From contig JAFYZU010000050.1 in the NCBI GenBank assembly GCA_017548565.1, forward strand, positions 62,001 through 126,000: a stretch of 64,000 nt of DNA, in the 5' to 3' direction. Of this stretch, positions 7,016 through 15,430 are shown in pieces (position 1 is the first letter of the stretch; each line of letters begins with the position of its first letter). The stretch comes from Treponema sp. (GTDB lineage Bacteria > Spirochaetota > Spirochaetia > Treponematales > Treponemataceae). The translations under genes and the position numbers were made by a program. Below the pieces are notes generated by a model. That model was not told the DNA's origin and did not search any database. It worked only from the letters and a program-made list of their open reading frames with translations.

Positions 7016-8712
7016 AATTCAAGTGATTCAAGAGGCTGCGTCATTGAATATTCAATTGCATCAAGCTGTTTTTTAACTTTTTTATCGCTCGGTAACCATT
7101 CATATTTTTCTCTTATACTCTGAACAGATTTTAATATATCCTTGTTTGTGTCTATAATTGCATTGAAATAATCAGATTTAAAGAGCCTGCTGTTAATGTT
7201 CATGTCTTTTTCTAGAGAATAGGAAAGGTCTGTAATTATCCAGCAGTCTTTTTTGAAAACAAGCGTAACTGTTGCTTCAATAAATTGAACATTAATATTA
7301 TTTTCATCATCGAGGGTCATGAGAAGGTAATATGAAATGTTATGTTTTTTTACTGTTCCTTTTCCGATGTTCAGCGGCGGATATTTTTCCTTTCGTTTAT
7401 GAAGTGTAAATTCTGTTTCAGAAGGATTTCCGTCAATTTTCAGATTTGTTATTCCGTATAATCCTGCATAGCTGTTGAGTGAAATATCTGTAACATAACA
7501 AAGATATTCAGAAGGTGAAACAAATCCTTTTCCCTGTGAATAGGCTTCACGCTGTTTTCCGAGAACAAAGATATTTCCGATTGTGTCTATGTATTTTGAA
7601 ACAGTTTTTCCTTTTGCAATAGAATCGAGGAAGGTAACTTCTTTTCTGTTCACGCCATCAAAAAATGCTTCAACCGTCTGTTCTGAGGTTAATCCTACGG
7701 AGCAGTATTCATCAAGACTGTTTGAAATAAATGATCTTACAGTAATGAAAACCGCAATAAAAATTCCGGCCATTACAAGAATGCGCTGAGTGTTTCGTCT
7801 TATTGTTCTTTTTGTACGAATTTGTGCCGCTTTTGTCTTAAGGTATGTCCTGCATTTTTCTTCTATGTCGTCAGCTTTTGTTTCGGGATGCTCTGTATTT
7901 TTTTCTTTAAATAAAAGCTCAAGTGGAAAATCAGGAACAGGTTTTAAATCTTCTACATCCTTTCCGCGTCGTTTTTTACCGGGAACCTTTACTATGTTTG
8001 AATTTAATTTTAATCCTTTGTTAATCGCAGAACTCAGTTCTTTATCAAGATTGTTAACAATCATCTCGACCGGAAGAAAATTACGGTCCATAAAATCGGC
8101 ATTGCGTTCTGTCTGATCTGTATTTGTAAAAGGAAGCCTTCCGCATAAAAGAGTGTAGGCATAAATGCTTCTTTGAAAACAGATTGCAGGAAGTCCGCTT
8201 AAAGAAGGATTCATATAAAAACCTTTTTCTTCGGAATAGTGTTCTGCATCAAGGGAATTTGCCGCATAGGAAAATAGATTTTCCGGTATAAGAAGGATTG
8301 AAACCTTGTTATCTGAAAAATCAATTATTGTTCCGCCGTTTCCATTCATCGGTAACGAAACATTTTCCTTTGTGGCCTGTGTAAGAAGACAGCATAATGC
8401 ATAATATGCATCCTTTGTATAACTGCTGTTTTTCTGTTCGAGCTGTAAAAGAGTTTTTGCGTTTGAAGAAAGACAGTTTTTTCCGCAATAGAAAACAATG
8501 CGTTCCTGTCTTCCTTCAACTTCAAATGATTTGATTTCAGAAAAAGACCATTGTGAAAAACTGAAGTTCAGTTTTCCGTCCTTTGAATTTGTGCTTACGG
8601 CAAGAACTCCATTTTCAGTTACAATATCATTATATTTTGTTTTTCCGAAAATGTATTCGTCAAGTCTGCTGTTTAATTTTATAGTGTCTTTTTCTATTGA
8701 AATCAGATTCAT
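7012..8712 (-). CDS. Membrane-anchored pseudokinase-like protein, unknown function
   Basis: This 566-aa protein has a single membrane segment (about residues 313-331) separating an N-terminal cytoplasmic half from a C-terminal half of about 230 residues. Part of the N-terminal half resembles the C-lobe of Ser/Thr protein kinases. MNPSLSG and FQRSIYAYTLLCGRLPF (about 167-195) correspond to the APE and alpha-F region of kinases, followed by an LDKELSSAINKGL-like helix. I see no HRD catalytic loop, no DFG motif and no glycine loop, so catalysis is unlikely. The extracytoplasmic part has no family I recognise. Its ATG overlaps the hflC stop by one base, so it is the third gene of an hflK-hflC operon. 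A link to HflKC/FtsH membrane proteolysis is inferred from position only. Confidence 0.6.
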   Translation of the reverse strand: MNLISIEKDTIKLNSRLDEYIFGKTKYNDIVTENGVLAVSTNSKDGKLNFSFSQWSFSEIKSFEVEGRQERIVFYCGKNCLSSNAKTLLQLEQKNSSYTKDAYYALCCLLTQATKENVSLPMNGNGGTIIDFSDNKVSILLIPENLFSYAANSLDAEHYSEEKGFYMNPSLSGLPAICFQRSIYAYTLLCGRLPFTNTDQTERNADFMDRNFLPVEMIVNNLDKELSSAINKGLKLNSNIVKVPGKKRRGKDVEDLKPVPDFPLELLFKEKNTEHPETKADDIEEKCRTYLKTKAAQIRTKRTIRRNTQRILVMAGIFIAVFITVRSFISNSLDEYCSVGLTSEQTVEAFFDGVNRKEVTFLDSIAKGKTVSKYIDTIGNIFVLGKQREAYSQGKGFVSPSEYLCYVTDISLNSYAGLYGITNLKIDGNPSETEFTLHKRKEKYPPLNIGKGTVKKHNISYYLLMTLDDENNINVQFIEATVTLVFKKDCWIITDLSYSLEKDMNINSRLFKSDYFNAIIDTNKDILKSVQSIREKYEWLPSDKKVKKQLDAIEYSMTQPLESLEF

Positions 8713-9728
8713 TATCTTTTACCGTCCGAACTGTATAAGTAATCAAAATAATCCATGCTAGTGCTGTAGGTTGCATCATAGTTTTTAAGGGTCTTTTTAT
8801 AAGATTCCATGCTCTTCCAGAAAGCAAAGAATTCAGGATCCTTGTTGTATGCTTCTGCATAGATTTTTGCTGCTTCTGCATCTGCCGCACCCTTTATTTC
8901 CTCTGCCTTTTTGTATGCTTCAGATTCAATAGTGCGCTTGTCATTTTCAAGTTTACCAAGGAGCTTTGCTTTTTCACCTTCACCGGTAGAGCGGTACTGC
9001 TGTGCAACCTGGTTTCTGTCCTTAATCATACGGCTGTAAACATCTTCGGTAAGCTTGTCGTTGAACATAATCTTTCGCGGTACAATATCAATGATTTCAA
9101 TTCCGAAATCTGTGATGTTTCTGCTTGCTTCCCTGAGCATGAGCCTGCATATTTCTTTTCGTCCGATTGAGATTATTTCATTCTCATTTTCGTTGATAGA
9201 AGCTGAATCTACAGTTTCCTCTGTATTTTCCGTTTCTTCATCGGCCGGTGATTTTTCACTTTCGATTCCGTCAGATACGACTCTTTCGTTAATGATGTTA
9301 GTTGATCGTACAATTTCACTTAATCTGTTCTGAGTGATGATTGTACGGCATGCATTATCTATAATGTCACTTATGTCATTATATCCCTTGTCGAGCTTCT
9401 GGAAACGCTGGTAGAATTTTACAGGATCTGTGATTCTCCATCTTGCAGAAACATCAAATACGATAAGTCTGTTTTCCTTTGTCTGAATTTCCTGTAAATC
9501 TCCGTCGATTGACAGTGTTTTTTTAGGAAATGTCGTAACAATGTCGATAAATGGAATTTTGAAATAAGCGCCTGCTTCTGTATGAGTTGCAACGATTTTT
9601 CTGATTCTTGTTACAACTACCTGCTCACCTTCATTAACGATGTAAAAAGGCTTTGCGGCAATTGCAACTACAACTACTATTATCAATGCACAGATTAAAA
9701 AAACTGCTTTTTTGAGTTTTGCTGCCAT
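8712..9728 (-). CDS. hflC: HflC, SPFH-domain modulator of FtsH
   Basis: This 338-aa protein has one N-terminal membrane segment (about 7-25). It continues with the band-7/SPFH signature FYIVNEGEQVVVTR, PFIDIVTTFPKK and FDVSARWRITDPVKFYQRF, and then a long coiled coil rich in Ala, Glu and Lys. HflC and HflK form a cage around the FtsH protease at the inner membrane. An acidic insert of about 35 residues (around 150-185, rich in Glu and Asn) interrupts the SPFH domain compared with E. coli HflC. GGAGG within the end of hflK serves as its Shine-Dalgarno; one base separates the two genes. The identity is clear from sequence and pairing. Confidence 0.93.
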   Translation of the reverse strand: MAAKLKKAVFLICALIIVVVVAIAAKPFYIVNEGEQVVVTRIRKIVATHTEAGAYFKIPFIDIVTTFPKKTLSIDGDLQEIQTKENRLIVFDVSARWRITDPVKFYQRFQKLDKGYNDISDIIDNACRTIITQNRLSEIVRSTNIINERVVSDGIESEKSPADEETENTEETVDSASINENENEIISIGRKEICRLMLREASRNITDFGIEIIDIVPRKIMFNDKLTEDVYSRMIKDRNQVAQQYRSTGEGEKAKLLGKLENDKRTIESEAYKKAEEIKGAADAEAAKIYAEAYNKDPEFFAFWKSMESYKKTLKNYDATYSTSMDYFDYLYSSDGKR

Positions 9729-9729
9729 G

Positions 9730-10689
9730 TTAGTTTCCTCCCTTGAGTGTTTTTACAGGAAGAATGTTTTCAAGCTCACTGTCAATAAGCTCGGGCTTGT
9801 TTTCGCCGGAAAGGATTTCTTCCATTGTTTCAAGATAAAGACGTTCCTTTGTTACTTTTGGAGAGCGTTTATATTCTTCGTAAACTGCATTGAATCTTGC
9901 AACATCACCCTTTGCCTTGTTTATTCGTTCTGTAGCATATCCTTCTGCAATCTGAATCTGACGGTCTGCTTCACCTTTTGCCTTAGGAATTTCCGTATTG
10001 TAGGCTTCCTTTCCTTCGTTGATAAAGCGTTTCATATCCTGATCGGCTTTGTTTACATCTTCAAAGGCTTCACGAACGTTTTCAGGTGCCTGAATATTCT
10101 GGAAAATTACACCGCATACTGTAATTCCAAGCTGAAGGTCATCGAAGGTTGAATTCATCATCTTGATTGCTGCATCCTGGATTGGAGTTCGTGCTGAACC
10201 TATAACATCAAGAATTGCATAGTCACCGATTAATGTGTTGATTGCAGATCGTGAAACATCATCAATAGTGTTTTCCCTTTCCTGAACGCTGAAAAGCCAC
10301 TTCATCGGATCTGTAATTTTATACTGGATTGTCCATTCAACATCAACAAGGTTTAAATCCCCGGTAAGCATTGTTGATTCTTCAAGTATTCCGTTTTTAT
10401 ATTCACTGTTTCTTCCTGCCTTTACAGTTCTGAAGCCGTACTGCTTTGTAAGAAGTGTTGTAACAGGAACATTGTAATTTCTTTCTATACCGAAAGGTAA
10501 TTTAAAATGAACGCCTGCCTGTTCTTCTATCCTCACGTATTTGCCGAATCTTGTGATAACAGCCTGTTCAGTCGTATCAATAATATAGAACCCGCTTATT
10601 CCTGCAATTACTGCCAGAGCAAGAACTATAATCCAGAAAAAAGAGATTTTACCCAGTTTTTTCAGTTTGCTGCCATTATTGCTCATCAT
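9730..10689 (-). CDS. hflK: HflK, SPFH-domain modulator of FtsH
   Basis: This 319-aa protein has a short cytoplasmic N terminus, a membrane segment (about 15-33) and the SPFH domain with IDTTEQAVITRFGKYVR, LTGDLNLVDVEWTIQYKI and DVSRSAINTLIGDY. A coiled coil with the family motif EAYNTEIPKAKGEADRQI follows. It is HflC's partner and first gene of the operon hflK-hflC-pseudokinase. Two ATG codons lie in tandem; AGGAGG is only one base from the first and four from the second (10686), so translation may begin at the second. It lacks the Gly/Pro-rich N-terminal extension of E. coli HflK. Confidence 0.93.
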   Translation of the reverse strand: MMSNNGSKLKKLGKISFFWIIVLALAVIAGISGFYIIDTTEQAVITRFGKYVRIEEQAGVHFKLPFGIERNYNVPVTTLLTKQYGFRTVKAGRNSEYKNGILEESTMLTGDLNLVDVEWTIQYKITDPMKWLFSVQERENTIDDVSRSAINTLIGDYAILDVIGSARTPIQDAAIKMMNSTFDDLQLGITVCGVIFQNIQAPENVREAFEDVNKADQDMKRFINEGKEAYNTEIPKAKGEADRQIQIAEGYATERINKAKGDVARFNAVYEEYKRSPKVTKERLYLETMEEILSGENKPELIDSELENILPVKTLKGGN

Positions 10690-10784
10690 ACCTCCTATGC
10701 TATTTTTTAAAGATATAAAAAAAAATCCAAAAAAACAACAGAATTCGTAAAAGTAGTGTATAATTTATAAAAGAGGAAATATTT

Positions 10785-11459
10785 ATGGAAAACGAAAACG
10801 GTGGACTTTTGAATAAGATAGAAAACAATTATCCAAAGGGTAAAAAGCGGACAAGAAAAAGTCTTATTGTAAGGATTTTTAACAGGGTTATAATCATTCT
10901 TGCTTTATTCATAGTAATTCTGTTTGCTGTATATTTTTTGTTTTTGAAAAACAAGCCCGATAATCCCATCACGAACATCATCGCTCCTGCTCCTAAAACA
11001 GAAGTTACTTCTGCACTCATAAAGGATCAGCTTTCGTACTGGCAGGAATTTGTTATCTTCAAATACCGTTACAGCAATATCTGTACGATAAAGAAAACCG
11101 GTCGTCTTTTTTCGGCATATACTATCGTCAAATATTCAGGAATCATCAGGGCAGGAATTGCAGATATTACCGAGTGCGATGTAAAAATTTCTGAGGATGG
11201 AAAAAAGCTTGAGATTAAGCTTCCTGAAGTTGAGATTCTTGGTAATGAGATTTCATCCCAGGAGGTTTTTGACGAGCAGAAAAATATTTTCATGTCGGTA
11301 AAAACTCAGGAAATTTTTGATAAAATCGAAGAAGATAAAATGCGCGCTCAGGAGGATCTTCTCACCGACGGTCTTATTGCAAATGCAAAAGATTATGCAA
11401 AAAAAATTATCACACAGCTGTTTTTAACGGCAGGCTTTGAGGAAGTTCTGGTAGAATAG
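10785..11459 (+). CDS. DUF4230 domain membrane-anchored protein
   Basis: This 224-aa protein has a basic cytoplasmic N terminus, one membrane segment (about 29-49) and an extracytoplasmic domain matching DUF4230. Typical elements are ALIKDQLSYWQEFVIFKYRY, YTIVKYSGIIRAGIADI and KLEIKLPEVEIL. DUF4230 proteins are widespread, of unknown function, and typically single-pass. Shine-Dalgarno AGAGG precedes the ATG, and a TATAAT hexamer lies at 10759-10764. It is followed by leuB after eight bases, so the two are co-transcribed although no functional link is known. It is divergent from hflK. Confidence 0.8.
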   Translation: MENENGGLLNKIENNYPKGKKRTRKSLIVRIFNRVIIILALFIVILFAVYFLFLKNKPDNPITNIIAPAPKTEVTSALIKDQLSYWQEFVIFKYRYSNICTIKKTGRLFSAYTIVKYSGIIRAGIADITECDVKISEDGKKLEIKLPEVEILGNEISSQEVFDEQKNIFMSVKTQEIFDKIEEDKMRAQEDLLTDGLIANAKDYAKKIITQLFLTAGFEEVLVE

Positions 11460-11467
11460 GGGAGTTT

Positions 11468-12550
11468 ATGGAAAAGACAATCGCTGTTATAAAGGGTGAC
11501 GGTATAGGACCTGATGTAGTAAATGAAGCATTAAAGGTTTTGGATGCTGTTGCCGTTAAATTCAATCATCGCTTCATATATAAAGAAGTTATTGCCGGTG
11601 GTAAAGCAATAGATCTTTTTGATAATCCTCTTCCTGATGATCAGCTTGAAATATGTAAAAACTCAGATTCTGTTCTTCTTGGAGCAGTCGGCGGTCCTGC
11701 GTGGGATAATGTTGAATATTCAAAGCGTCCTGAAAAGGCACTTTTAGGTCTTCGCGGCGGATTAAAGGCTTTTGCAAATCTTCGTCCTTCGGTAATGTAC
11801 AATCAGTTGAAGGAAGCCTGTCCGCTTAAAGATTCTGTTGTAAAGGATGGCGTCAATATTCTGATTGTGCGTGAGCTTACCGGCGGCATTTATTTTGGTG
11901 AGCGTGGAGAATCAGAGGATGGAAAAACTTACTGGGATACCGAAAAATATTCGTGGGATGAAATTGAACGTATTGTCCGCGTTGGATTTGAAGCGGCTAT
12001 GAAGCGCAGAAAAAAGCTTTGTCTTGTCGATAAGGCAAATATCATGTGGTCAAGCAGATTGTGGCGAAAGGTTCTTGCTTCAATAAAGGATGAATATCCT
12101 GAAGTAGAGGTTTCTTATCTTTATATTGATAATGCTTCGATGCAGCTTGTAAAAAATCCGGGTCAGTTTGATGTAATTGTAACAAGCAATATGTTCGGCG
12201 ATATTCTTTCTGATGAAGCGGCACAGATTGCGGGTTCTATCGGAATGCTTGCTTCTGCATCCATCGGTAATAAACCGGGGCCTGGTATTTATGAGCCGAT
12301 TCACGGAAGTGCTCCTGATATTGCCGGAAAAAACATTGCAAATCCTCTTGCAACTATTTTGAGCGCGGCAATGCTTCTTCGTTATGATTTTAATCTTGAA
12401 AAAGAAGCGTCGGTAATAGAGCAGGCTGTAAACAGTGTTCTTGATGATGGTTACCGATGCGCCGATATTGCAGGAAGCTGTAATAAAAACATGATTTTAT
12501 CTACGACAGAAATGGGAACTAAGGTCAGGGAAAAAATAGAGAGGATGTAA
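11468..12550 (+). CDS. leuB: 3-isopropylmalate dehydrogenase
   Basis: The 360-aa product oxidises and decarboxylates 3-isopropylmalate with NAD in leucine biosynthesis. Diagnostic motifs are IKGDGIGPDVV at the N terminus, LLGAVGGPAWDN, RELTGGIYFGERG, DKANIMWSSRLW, the Mg/substrate site IVTSNMFGDILSDEA, and IHGSAPDIAGKNIANPLA. The GGxYFG-type motif plus ANIM separates it from isocitrate dehydrogenase. GGGGAG precedes the ATG. No other leu genes lie nearby; leuA and leuCD must be elsewhere. A terminator follows before the convergent permease. Confidence 0.93.
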   Translation: MEKTIAVIKGDGIGPDVVNEALKVLDAVAVKFNHRFIYKEVIAGGKAIDLFDNPLPDDQLEICKNSDSVLLGAVGGPAWDNVEYSKRPEKALLGLRGGLKAFANLRPSVMYNQLKEACPLKDSVVKDGVNILIVRELTGGIYFGERGESEDGKTYWDTEKYSWDEIERIVRVGFEAAMKRRKKLCLVDKANIMWSSRLWRKVLASIKDEYPEVEVSYLYIDNASMQLVKNPGQFDVIVTSNMFGDILSDEAAQIAGSIGMLASASIGNKPGPGIYEPIHGSAPDIAGKNIANPLATILSAAMLLRYDFNLEKEASVIEQAVNSVLDDGYRCADIAGSCNKNMILSTTEMGTKVREKIERM

Positions 12551-12573
12551 AAAATCCATATATTTAAAATAAA

Positions 12574-12617
12574 GCGGCAGAACCGGTAAAAATCCGATCT
12601 TGCCGTTTTTTATTTTT
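12574..12617 (+). terminator. Terminator between leuB and uraA
   Basis: An imperfect hairpin pairs CGGCA and CCGG elements (12575-12585) with CCG and TGCCG (12594-12605) and is followed by TTTTTTATTTTT. It lies between convergent genes and most likely ends the leuB transcript. Confidence 0.6.
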
Positions 12618-12634
12618 GATATTCAGAAAGACAA

Positions 12635-13981
12635 TTATTTTTCTTTACTGAGCATCAGATTCGTAAGGATACCGAGAATAAGCGCACATGCAACTGTTCT
12701 GATTTCAACTGCACCGAAATTCAAAACCATTCCGCCTACACCGGTAATAAAGATGATTGAAGCAACAAAAAGGTTTTTGTTTTTGTTCAAATCTACCTGC
12801 TGGAACATCTTGAAGCCCGAAACAGCAATGAAGCCGTAAAGTGCAATGCAGACACCTCCCATTACACATGAAGGAATTGTTTCAAGAAAAGCAACAAGCG
12901 GTGTGAGTAATGAGAAAATTATACAGATGAATGCACATCCCCAGATAGAAATTGTCGAAGCATTTCTTGTAATTGCAACACAACCGATTGACTCACCGTA
13001 AGTTGTATTAGGACAACCGCCGAAGAATGCACCTGCCATAGAACCGATACCATCACCTAAGAGTGTTCTTGTAAGGCCCGGATCTTCTGTAAGGTCTTTT
13101 CCTACAATTGTAGAAAGGTTTTTATGGTCTGCAAGATGTTCTGCAAAAACTACAAAAGCAACAGGAACATAAGCAGAGAAGAGTGTAAGAATATATTTTG
13201 CAGAAATTGCCTTTAAGCCTGCAGTACCACCAAGAAGGAATGTGAATTTAGGAAGAGAAATCCAGCCGGTAACAGATTTAAAATTAAGTGAAGTTAATGC
13301 ACCGTAATTTATTACGATTAACGAAGGATTTTTTGAAGCATATCCGATTAATGCAAAAATAGAAGCAAGAACGTAGCCAGCAAGAATACCGATGATAAAA
13401 GGAATAAGTCGTCCTGCTTTTTTACCGTAAGTAGAGCAGAGCATTGTAACTGCAAGAGTGACAAGTCCGCAGATAAGCGCAACATAAGTGCTTCCGCCTT
13501 CAACGCTTGACTTCATAAGATCGCCGACAGCATTTCCTGAAAGACTTAATCCGATTATTGCTACTGTAGGACCGATGATTACCGGCGGCATTAATTTGTT
13601 TATCCATTGTACACCGCAGAATTTAATTATGAGTGCAATAATTACATAAACAAGACCTGCCATTACTGCACCGATGATAAGTCCCCAGTAACCTGCCTGT
13701 TCTGCAAGTCCGAGTGTTGCAGCACCGCTGAATGCAGAAAACATTGAGCCTATGAAAGCGAATGAGCTTCCTAAGAAAACAGGGCTTGAGCTTTTTGTAA
13801 ACAGCAGATAGATGATTGTTCCAACACCGGCTCCAAACAATGCTGCAGAAGCAGATAATCCGTGGCCGATAATTGCAGGTACAGCGATTGTAGCCGCCAT
13901 AATTGCCAGAAGCTGTTGTAATGCGAACAATACAACTTTGCCGAGCTTCGGCTTGTCTTTGATTCCGTAAATCAAATCCAT
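12635..13981 (-). CDS. uraA: Uracil permease (NCS2 family)
   Basis: This 448-aa polytopic protein has about 14 hydrophobic segments and NCS2 features. These include QQLLAIMAATIAVP near the N terminus (QH is usual for the second residue pair; QQ here), SSFAFIGSM, PPVIIGPTVAIIGLSLS, VVFAEHLADHKNLS (transport-site Glu) and FGGCPNTTYGESIG with the NTTYxExxG signature. UraA-type members import uracil by proton symport, and the FAEHLADH and NTTYGE motifs favour uracil over xanthine. AAGGAG precedes the ATG. It appears to be transcribed alone, with leuB convergent and the HD-GYP gene upstream on the same strand. Confidence 0.88.
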   Translation of the reverse strand: MDLIYGIKDKPKLGKVVLFALQQLLAIMAATIAVPAIIGHGLSASAALFGAGVGTIIYLLFTKSSSPVFLGSSFAFIGSMFSAFSGAATLGLAEQAGYWGLIIGAVMAGLVYVIIALIIKFCGVQWINKLMPPVIIGPTVAIIGLSLSGNAVGDLMKSSVEGGSTYVALICGLVTLAVTMLCSTYGKKAGRLIPFIIGILAGYVLASIFALIGYASKNPSLIVINYGALTSLNFKSVTGWISLPKFTFLLGGTAGLKAISAKYILTLFSAYVPVAFVVFAEHLADHKNLSTIVGKDLTEDPGLTRTLLGDGIGSMAGAFFGGCPNTTYGESIGCVAITRNASTISIWGCAFICIIFSLLTPLVAFLETIPSCVMGGVCIALYGFIAVSGFKMFQQVDLNKNKNLFVASIIFITGVGGMVLNFGAVEIRTVACALILGILTNLMLSKEK

Positions 13982-14044
13982 ATGATTACTCCTTTTGTAT
14001 GTATAAAAAATTATATATTTATTTCTAACTTAATAGAAAATAAA

Positions 14045-15250
14045 TTACAGTTTATAGACAGTTCCATCCTTAATGATGTCTATCATGATTTTGACAACCT
14101 GCGGATCAAACTGTTTTCCGGCACATCTCTGAAGCTCCATAAGAATTCTTTCTTCACTGAACTTTAATCTGTAGCATCTGTTGGCAGACATTGCATCGTA
14201 GGAATCGGCAACACATACTATTCTGGCAACAATCGGAATATCATCACCCTTTAATCTGTTTATGTAACCGTTTCCGTCATATCTTTCGTGGTGATAGAGA
14301 ACTGCATCGTTTATTACGGGAAGAATCGTAAAATTCTTAAGAAGCTCGGCACCGTTTGCTGTATGCTGTTTGATAAGTCCCCATTCATTGTCCGAAAGAT
14401 GCGAGGTTTTGTTCAGAATATCATCTGAAATAGTAATTTTTCCTATATCGTGCATCAGTCCTGCATAATACATATTTCTTGTTTCAGTTTCATCAAAGCC
14501 CATCCGTCGTGCAATTTCTTTTGTATAGGAAGCAACTCTCGTAGAATGACCACGCGTATACGGATCCTTGTTATCGATAAATGTGGTAAAAGTTTTCATT
14601 GTCTGTTCAATGAGGATATTGTCGTGCAGCATTTCCTGCTCATGCTTTTTAATCTGCGAAAGCGTAGAATAATAGATTAATACAGAAATTGTAAACATTG
14701 AGGCAAGAATCAGTGTAAGTAAACAGAAGATGTTGAAGACAAAATCGTTATAAATATGGTGAATTTCTGTTCCCGATATACTGGCACTTGAAAATTCAAA
14801 GAATTTTTTCGAATGGATTATAAATCCGAACGTTTCCTGGGAATTATGCTTTATGACCTCATTGCGTTTTTCCTTCGGCGTTATGAAAAGTTCATTTTTT
14901 TGAATATCACAATTACAGTTCCAGGTATTTTCAAGAAATGATTCTTCCTGCACCTGAAGCTTTATTTCCCAGCCGGAAAAATCAAAATCCTTTGTGTTAA
15001 TGAATGTAACATCGTAAGCAGTGACAAGAGATTTATCTTCTTCCACCCAGGTATTTGTTCTTTTAACCGATACATTGAGAATATTGGTTGAATTTACGGG
15101 TTTTCTTAAAGAATCCTGTGAGTATGTCATGTAACGATGCATTACATTTTTTAAATAGATGCTCCAGCCGATTGTCCCGATGGAAACAATACCGAAGCAA
15201 AGACCAAGTATAATTACTACTTTTTTTATTTTGTTTTTTTGGTACATCAT
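14045..15250 (-). CDS. HD-GYP domain protein with periplasmic CBM2-like sensor domain
   Basis: This 401-aa protein has two membrane segments (about 10-29 and 178-203) that enclose a periplasmic domain. The domain shows the CBM2 (bacterial cellulose-binding) pattern: an early Trp in NTWVEED, VTFINTKDFDFSGWEIKLQ, NTWNCN and ETFGFII. The cytoplasmic part is an HD-GYP domain with HSTRVASYT, HDIGK (about 266-270), HHERYDGNGY (about 316-325) and DSYDAM. HD-GYP proteins hydrolyse c-di-GMP. The GYP motif reads GYI here. Two of the three surface Trp of a CBM2a are recognisable; the third position appears to be Arg. I infer that it senses polysaccharide and adjusts c-di-GMP. The start may be either of two tandem ATGs (15250 or 15247). 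Confidence 0.82.
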   Translation of the reverse strand: MMYQKNKIKKVVIILGLCFGIVSIGTIGWSIYLKNVMHRYMTYSQDSLRKPVNSTNILNVSVKRTNTWVEEDKSLVTAYDVTFINTKDFDFSGWEIKLQVQEESFLENTWNCNCDIQKNELFITPKEKRNEVIKHNSQETFGFIIHSKKFFEFSSASISGTEIHHIYNDFVFNIFCLLTLILASMFTISVLIYYSTLSQIKKHEQEMLHDNILIEQTMKTFTTFIDNKDPYTRGHSTRVASYTKEIARRMGFDETETRNMYYAGLMHDIGKITISDDILNKTSHLSDNEWGLIKQHTANGAELLKNFTILPVINDAVLYHHERYDGNGYINRLKGDDIPIVARIVCVADSYDAMSANRCYRLKFSEERILMELQRCAGKQFDPQVVKIMIDIIKDGTVYKL

Positions 15251-15255
15251 AGCAT

Positions 15256-15271
15256 TTTTACACCTGTAAAA
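15256..15271 (-). promoter_or_regulatory. Hairpin presenting or masking the Shine-Dalgarno of the HD-GYP gene
   Basis: The 6-bp arms TTTTAC and GTAAAA enclose AGGT, so the only Shine-Dalgarno-like sequence (AGGTG) of the HD-GYP mRNA falls in and beside the loop, about 10 bases before the ATG. The stem is AT-rich and weak, so it may be temperature-sensitive or irrelevant. Confidence 0.35.
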
Positions 15272-15292
15272 GCTTTAACTCCCGTTAGAAAT

Positions 15293-15320
15293 ATTATACA
15301 ACGCTTTTCTTATTTTTCAA
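15293..15320 (-). promoter_or_regulatory. Promoter of the HD-GYP gene
   Basis: On the minus strand TTGAAA (15320-15315), a 16-base spacer and TATAAT (15298-15293) fit a sigma70 promoter. The leader would be about 35 bases. It is divergent from the chemoreceptor promoter. Confidence 0.55.
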
Positions 15321-15368
15321 TGAAAAAAGAAAATAAGTTTAAAATATATTGAGATAGATTTAATTTTA

Positions 15369-15396
15369 TGGACAAATGAAATAAAACTGATATAAT
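15369..15396 (+). promoter_or_regulatory. Promoter of the chemoreceptor gene
   Basis: TGGACA (15369-15374), a 16-base spacer and TATAAT (15391-15396) give a sigma70-type promoter with an expected leader of about 28 bases. I do not see a sigma28-type (GCCGATAA) element, although the gene belongs to the chemotaxis system. Confidence 0.55.
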
Positions 15397-15430
15397 ATTA
15401 TTGTACAATTTTGTGCTAAAAGGGGTAATT

